Shown piece by piece: positions 59,261 through 64,000 of a DNA stretch of 64,000 nucleotides (the first letter of the stretch is position 1; every line of letters begins with the position of its first letter). Below the pieces are notes generated by a model. That model was not told where the DNA came from. It saw nothing but the letters and a program-made list of their open reading frames with translations, and ran no database searches. Origin of the DNA: Adiantum capillus-veneris (Eukaryota; Streptophyta; Polypodiopsida; Polypodiales; Pteridaceae); assembly GCA_014529385.2 (NCBI GenBank), contig CM043970.1:64302496-64366495 (forward strand). Direction: 5' to 3'. The translations under genes were made by a program, and so were the position numbers.

Positions 59261-59562
59261 GGTAGATGCAGAAGTATATAGATGCTTTGTAATACAAGTC
59301 AAAGATGTAAAAAGATATAAGAATGTAAAGCAGCCAAAGATTTCCACACACACACACACACACACACAAGGTATTTGTATTTTTTTGTTGATTATTCTTT
59401 CATAAATATCAAAGTCTTGGTTCTTTTTGGAAAACTTTGGTAAATATCAATGTCTTGCTCATATTAGTGTTTTTTTTTAAGAGTTCTTTCGTATCAATGT
59501 TTTGCATGGTGTCACATGTCTTCAAAATAAATGAGGAAAACTTGCCCATGTTCTCAAACAAA
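59261..59562. other. No gene seen
   Basis: A short (CA)n at about 59346-59369, AT-rich otherwise. Confidence 0.45.
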
Positions 59563-59740
59563 CCTCTCTAAAATAGGATCATTATACGAGGATCACAATC
59601 ACTGATAATAGACTATGGCATACCATGGTACTTGAACACAATGTGCATGAACAACCGTGCCATTTGATCAGATTTTATCTTCTTCCTGATAGGAGTAAAA
59701 TGGACCTTCTTGCTGAACCTACAAATAATGGTCCACATTA
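59563..59740 (-). pseudogene. Ty3/gypsy integrase fragment
   Basis: The minus-strand translation shows F-S-K-K-V-H-F-T-P-I, then F-K-Y-H-G-M-P-stop-S-I-I-S-D-C-D-P-R. This is the integrase core around its second catalytic Asp, with one stop. Nothing else of the element was found nearby. Confidence 0.75.
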
Positions 59741-59798
59741 GGAAATTTCGGAGGTCATTTGGAGGGCCATATGAAGGAGAGAGAAAAATAGAGCGCGT

Positions 59799-59841
59799 CC
59801 AATGAGCAGGAGGGCCACGTTACGTAGGAAAGTACGTGGAA
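59799..59841 (+). promoter_or_regulatory. CCAAT box and three ACGT cores
   Basis: CCAAT at 59799-59803 and ACGT at 59817, 59822 and 59834 (ccACGTtACGTa ... tACGTgg), about 250 bases before the ATG at 60090. ACGT cores are typical bZIP-binding sites in plant promoters. Function is inferred only. Confidence 0.35.
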
Positions 59842-60089
59842 AGATTCAAAAAATAGGAAAATACCCCAAAAACTTTCACGAATCTAGGATTGTGGCATCG
59901 TAAGTTCCTTGCTTTTACCGAGCTGTTAGGTGCTTGTGTGGTCCCACTGCTGATATTCTCTTATGGTCATTAACGTACTGGAGGGTCACCATTAAGCCCG
60001 CACAAGATATTGGAATTCTAAAACACTTTCCCTCCATTAGAATGCTTTCAAAGTGAATCTCCCTCCACTAAAGCTTTTCTTTGAGAGCT

Positions 60090-61532
60090 ATGGCTTCCAC
60101 GTCTTCTCGCCCAAGAAGCTCTAGGTGTTTATGGTCTCTCACACCAACAACCAACAGCTGCACTTTGCCTAGAAGGCCAAGTAGTAGCATATCCTCAATT
60201 ACAATATCAACTTCAATAAGTGCAGAGAACCAATGGGTTGGACAAAGGATAAACAAAGGTTCATGGGTCCTCATGCAACCAAGAAGACCCAAGAGGTCTA
60301 GTGCTGTCAATGTTTACCGCTCAGCATGGAAGGCCAGAGTGTTGGATTTCAAAGTTCAAATCGGCAAAAGATCTGTAAAGGAAGTTCTTGTTCAGCATGT
60401 GTTTACCCATCCAGACGTGATAACAAACAGTGGAAATGTGTCAGATATACATCAACCACGTTGCAATTGTAAGTATTCTTGACATCTGAACTGCATTTGA
60501 TTTGTCATTTCACTTATCAATACTCTCATTATAACTAACCTTATATATTTTGCAACGTTTATTCCTCTTCTTATGAGCAATGTCTCCATTCTTCACAGCT
60601 CAACTACATTAGATTTGTCATTTTGACTTATTGATACTCTTAGTTTAACTCTTGCTATATATTTTGCAGATGTTTATCCCTCTTCTTATGAGCAATGGGA
60701 GCTTGTGGAGTGCATAATAGGCCTCTTCCTTGTTGTTCATGCCCACATTGGTCCTCTACAGTATTCAGGGCGAAGCAGCAAAAGCTTGGCTGATGAAGGA
60801 ATATTTTTCTATGACCACTTCTACCAACTCAGCCCAGGGAATAAGAATGGCATGTTGGTGAAACTGCCTCTACCAACCGATTGGAACACTGTGGACTGTC
60901 CAGTTCCTGAGGAAACAATGGTGGAGGCAATGCGAAGTAAGCTCTACAAGGATATACAGAGGTCTCTACGTAGCTCTATTCCCACCAAACTGGTTAGAAT
61001 TGCAAACTTTTGTCCTGCTGCACTCTTCATAGAGTTGTTTCATAACTACAATATACGTGTTACGAAAACTATGTTCATGTGCAAGTCATTTCAGCAATCA
61101 TCCTGTGACAAACTTCTTGACAGAGGATGGTATGTAAAGGAAGAGATTGACATACGATGCGAGGTCGCGCTTGACACTCTAGTTGTCAAGTACATGATTG
61201 CAAGCCAATCACTGTTAGTCTCCTTTTGGTATATGCGATCACAAATGCTCAAAGGTAAGTACATTCCTATGGATCAGGTTTCTGCAGGTTTGGAAGATAA
61301 TCCTGCTGTGGATGTGGAAGTGATTGATAAAGAGCATGGCCTAATGTTGGTGGTTACAATAAGGGAGCTATGCAGTCTTCTGCAGTTGCCGCACGACATA
61401 ATTGAAGAGTCAATGGATAGGGACCTTTCAAATTTTTCCTTTTTCCTAACTGGCCGTAAGCTGATGCGGCGTAGAGAAAAAAATATTTTGTGCAAAGAGT
61501 TGGATGGTCGGGTTGAAATAGTGTCAATGTAA
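60090..61532 (+). CDS. Unrecognised 413-residue protein, probable plastid transit peptide
   Basis: Two exons (60090-60468 and 60670-61532) join in frame across a GT-AG intron: C-N then Y-V-Y-P-S-S-Y-E-Q-W. The first ATG is at 60090; the TTG at 60081 is not a start. Residues 1-45 are rich in Ser, Thr, Arg and Pro with no acidic residue, which suggests a chloroplast or mitochondrial presequence. The mature part starts a mixed alpha/beta-looking sequence (L-F-L-V-V-H-A-H-I-G-P-L-Q-Y near 142; W-Y-V-K-E-E-I-D-I-R-C near 285). I recognise no family, motif or membrane segment. Codon use and the clean intron suggest a living gene. It is convergent with the fusion gene downstream. Confidence 0.75.
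60469..60669 (+). other. Intron with duplicated 3' splice region
   Basis: Donor GTAAGT at 60469, acceptor ATTTTGCAG ending at 60669. An imperfect copy of about 117 bases of the 3' end of the intron, plus the first bases of exon 2, lies just upstream (gtttattcctcttcttatga near 60559), with its AG changed to AA. Confidence 0.8.
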
Positions 61533-61656
61533 CAGAGATTCTTGTGAACCCAAGTGTATACGAATGACTTTCAATACATATTGAAGTTTTTTGAGCTCAT
61601 TTGTCAGTTGTGCTCTGTGAATATAAGTGTTCTTAAAATACATTTCTTTAGCATGT

Positions 61657-61699
<43 letters not shown>

Positions 61700-61729
61700 G
61701 TTAGGCAAGACAAAGACATGATAGAAGAG
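61533..61729. other. Convergent intergenic region with (CT)n
   Basis: 197 bases between the stop codons of two convergent genes. They hold a CT microsatellite at about 61661-61696. No clear terminator or poly-A signal was fixed. Confidence 0.6.
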
Positions 61730-64000
61730 TCATCTTAATTCATTAGAAAGTACAAACTCGTCCGTGAACAATGGACTGAGATACAATTTCTGTAAGTATG
61801 GAATCAAAATGTCTTCAAGGTAAAAATCAAAGGAATGCCCCTCGAAAGAAGGTGGTGAGATAGTTGTTCCTGGTGGATTTAGTTCTCCCTTTTCAAGAGT
61901 ATCATCAATCAGTAGTGTATTATTTGTATCAAAGGGTACATCGATTTGGCTAAACGGTTTGTACAAAAGAGGTAAATGTGGTTTTTTAGGGTGGTAGTGG
62001 CCCTCGACGGTAACACATTTTCTTTGATCATACAAAAAGTCAAAATCTGACATGTGAGCGCCGCATACACCGCAAACTATTGTAACTAGTGGCGACAGGT
62101 TTTGCCTTTGCATTGAAGACCATGTGGCAACTCTGAAGCATGGAAGAAGAAACTGAATAAATTCTTTGGTTCCTGGATGAACCACGACTCGACAAGTTCC
62201 CATCCGAAATGTTTGCAAATCCTCGAAGGGCTCTGTGTCACCCAGAGGCACGCGCATCAGCAGCAATCCATTGAGGTTCAAGATAATCAACCTCTGTAAA
62301 AGTTGACAAGTACATATAAGTAGTTAGAAGCTGAATATATTTTTCCATACTTGAATAGACATTACCGGAACAACAGTATCTACAGGTAGCAAGGGTCCAT
62401 ACTGGGTCTCTATAGTGTTGTTGTCATTGTTGCTATCCTCTGCTTTAGCTTCATCATTCATATCTTCATAGTCATCATTCACATCTTCATCAAGGGTCTC
62501 CTCCATGGCTCTTTTTGCCTCATTCAGGGTTTCCTCCAAGGTATTTTCCTCTGCCTCTGTTGGCCGGCTTGCATCATCCATAACCTTGTGCTCATCCGTA
62601 TGCCTGCTTTCCTCATCCTTCCTTGCCTCATCCATATCACTTTGCTCATCCCTTGGCCTGCTTTCCTCATCCATATCCTTTTGCTCATCCGTAGGCCTGC
62701 TTTCCTCATCTAGGGTTTCATTCATAGGCTCTTTTGGCTCCTCCACTCGCTTACTTGGCTCTTTCATTGTCTCCTCCATAAGTCCCTCTGGTTGTACACT
62801 AGCACCTTCCATATGCTCATTTGACCTTTCTTCATCCTCGGCTCTTTCATCTTCAGCTGATATGACCCCCTCGGCCCGTTGTGATTCCGCTGTATCTGAT
62901 GTAGGGGTTTGTCGTGGTGGCACGTCATGTATTGTCATATCAATTGTGCGGTCGTCCAAGCCGCTATCTTCAGGTTCTCTGGGGCTCGACATAGTAAGCA
63001 AGTGTTGTATTAGACTTACCCTGTATCTTTGCAAATAATCATATGTGTAGTTTTTTAAAGCACTCTGCAAAATTGAAAGACCACATGGTGAGAAGTTTTG
63101 TATAAAGAAAACCAAAACTGACTGAATGCATTGCCAAATGGTTACCTTAGTCATGAAAGGTTTTAATGCAAAGTAGCTTTGCAGGACATATTCTGCATGG
63201 AAAAGACATCTCCAGCCGCAAGAATTTCCATTGGTTTGATTTGGGACAGGTACATCTTTGATTGGGGCCTTGTATAGTTCATACCTTTCACATAGCTTGC
63301 CATAAGCAAGCAACAACCTCTTTATACAACTGCACAAAGCAGTATCAAGATGTTAACTTGAGGCTTCAAATTTACATGGATATCTATAAGAAACACTTTT
63401 TGATACATAACACTTACAGCCTAATTTCAGGGTGGGTTCCTTTTATTGAATTGAACACCCACACTGCTGGTTGGTCAACATCAAGGCATATGAGACTCCA
63501 GTGATGGTTGTTCTCATATGGAAAGATGATGACAATTACTTCAAGCATAGCACAGTGGAGAAACCAACTCTCAAAGGTGCTAGATGGACTGTTCTTCTGT
63601 CTAATAATCACTGACATTTGTGGATAAAGAAGAAACACCTCCGTGTGGGTGTGCGGTGGAAGTTGACTTTTGATCAAGCTGCAGAGAGTATACCTGAGTT
63701 AGTACACCTATGATCTGAGTTTTCAAAGTTAGCAAGATAGTAACACTTACTAAAGACAAGCATAGATAATTGTGTCTGAGATCTGAGCATCTAGATTCAT
63801 CAATAAATTAATGTCCACTTTTTCCAGAGCCTGCTTTTTGGCTCCATCTATAAATGGTATCTCTGCAAGCAAACCATCCTTCATTGAAAGTAGAGTTTCT
63901 TTATTGCTTGCCTCTATGGACAGGGTCACATTGCATTCTGTTTGCCTCTGGGACTCCATTGCTACTTTTGCTTTCTCCTCATGTCCTCTGTTTGGCGAGC
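61730..64000 (-). CDS. ULP1-type protease domain fused to FCP1/HAD-like domain (5' end outside window)
   Basis: Proposed exons on the minus strand: 64000-63751 (open beyond the edge), 63678-63418, 63329-63146, 63064-62366 and 62293-61730, all with GT-AG borders and matching phases. Exons 1-3 give a ULP1 (C48) core: S-D-T-I-I-Y-A-C-L, N-N-H-H-W-S (catalytic His), V-F-N-S-I (Asn where Asp is usual) and Q-T-N-G-N-S-C-G-W (Gln and catalytic Cys). Exon 4 is a long acidic linker of repeated D-E-E-S-R-(P/H)-x-D-E. Exon 5 resembles FCP1-like HAD phosphatases: I-I-L-N-L-N-G-L-L-L, W-S-S-M, L-L-I-D-D-T-L-E-K. The first motif has Asn at the nucleophile position (D-L-D/D-L-N in relatives), so phosphatase activity is doubtful. 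Likely nuclear, by family. The fusion rests on splice prediction; two adjacent genes are the alternative. Confidence 0.7.
62366..63064 (-). repeat. Acidic repeat linker within the fusion gene
   Basis: The middle of this exon encodes about 200 residues dominated by Glu and Asp. The unit D-E-E-S-R-(P/H)-(T/R)-D-E-(Q/H)-K-x-M-D occurs at least four times between about 62560 and 62710. The DNA itself is a degenerate repeat (catccatatcc/ctttcctcatc on the plus strand). It also creates a Ser-rich open frame on the plus strand, which is not a gene. Confidence 0.8.

Noticed and set aside
60081-60089. Upstream start for the unknown gene
   Set aside because: The codon at 60081 is TTG. The first ATG in the frame is at 60090.
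62505-63038. Ser-rich 177-residue protein on the plus strand
   Set aside because: It is the antisense shadow of the acidic linker exon, whose minus-strand reading has domains and splice sites.

Overview
This window is nuclear DNA from a plant with a large, transposon-filled genome. The evidence is a plant-type CACTA transposon with tnp2 and TnpA-like genes, a Ty1/copia element primed by initiator tRNA-Met, Ty3/gypsy and LINE relics, a nepenthesin-type aspartic protease, and ordinary spliced genes. The style of the gypsy polyprotein and the amount of decayed repeat suggest a fern or another seed-free plant, but that is inference and I cannot name a species. Bacterial features such as operons, ribosome binding sites and CRISPR arrays are absent.

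Layout. 1-6.3 kb: the 3' end of an LTR retroelement (acidic repeat-rich ORF, polypurine tract, LTR) with a second, inverted LTR fragment. A 1.34-kb element with TTAA target duplications sits inside the first LTR. 7.9-12.7 kb: a decayed Ty3/gypsy pol (protease, RT, RNase H, integrase), followed by a second retropepsin-like ORF and a 1.2-kb tandem duplication. 15.7-20.5 kb: a leader-like stretch with five 20-bp palindromes, then a broken helical/coiled-coil ORF. 22.4 kb: a tnp2 crumb. 25,312-32,957: a complete-ended but dead CACTA element with 3-bp AAA target duplications, carrying three kinds of internal tandem repeat. 34.8-37.2 kb: copia debris and two more TTAA-type elements. 39,181-43,443: a young copia element (192-bp LTRs, ATTCC duplications) lacking protease and integrase, inserted in the zinc-knuckle region of a gypsy gag. 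45.4-48.8 kb: an intron-bearing ULP1/ESD4-like pseudogene between direct repeats. 50.6-54.5 kb: a LINE interrupted by another TTAA-type element. 58.0-59.3 kb: the 3' end of a second LINE.

Genes that look intact lie mainly in the last 10 kb. They are a two-exon A1 aspartic protease-like gene (minus, 54,567-56,165; GC-AG intron; degenerate active-site motifs), a two-exon gene for an unrecognised 413-residue protein with a plastid-transit-like N-terminus (plus, 60,090-61,532), and a multi-exon gene (minus, 61,730 to beyond the right edge). The last appears to encode a ULP1-type cysteine protease domain joined through a long acidic repeat linker to an FCP1/HAD-phosphatase-like domain. This predicted fusion is the most novel item here. 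The two genes at 60.1-64 kb are convergent, with a CT microsatellite between them.

All identifications come from reading translations and motifs by eye; no database search was made.
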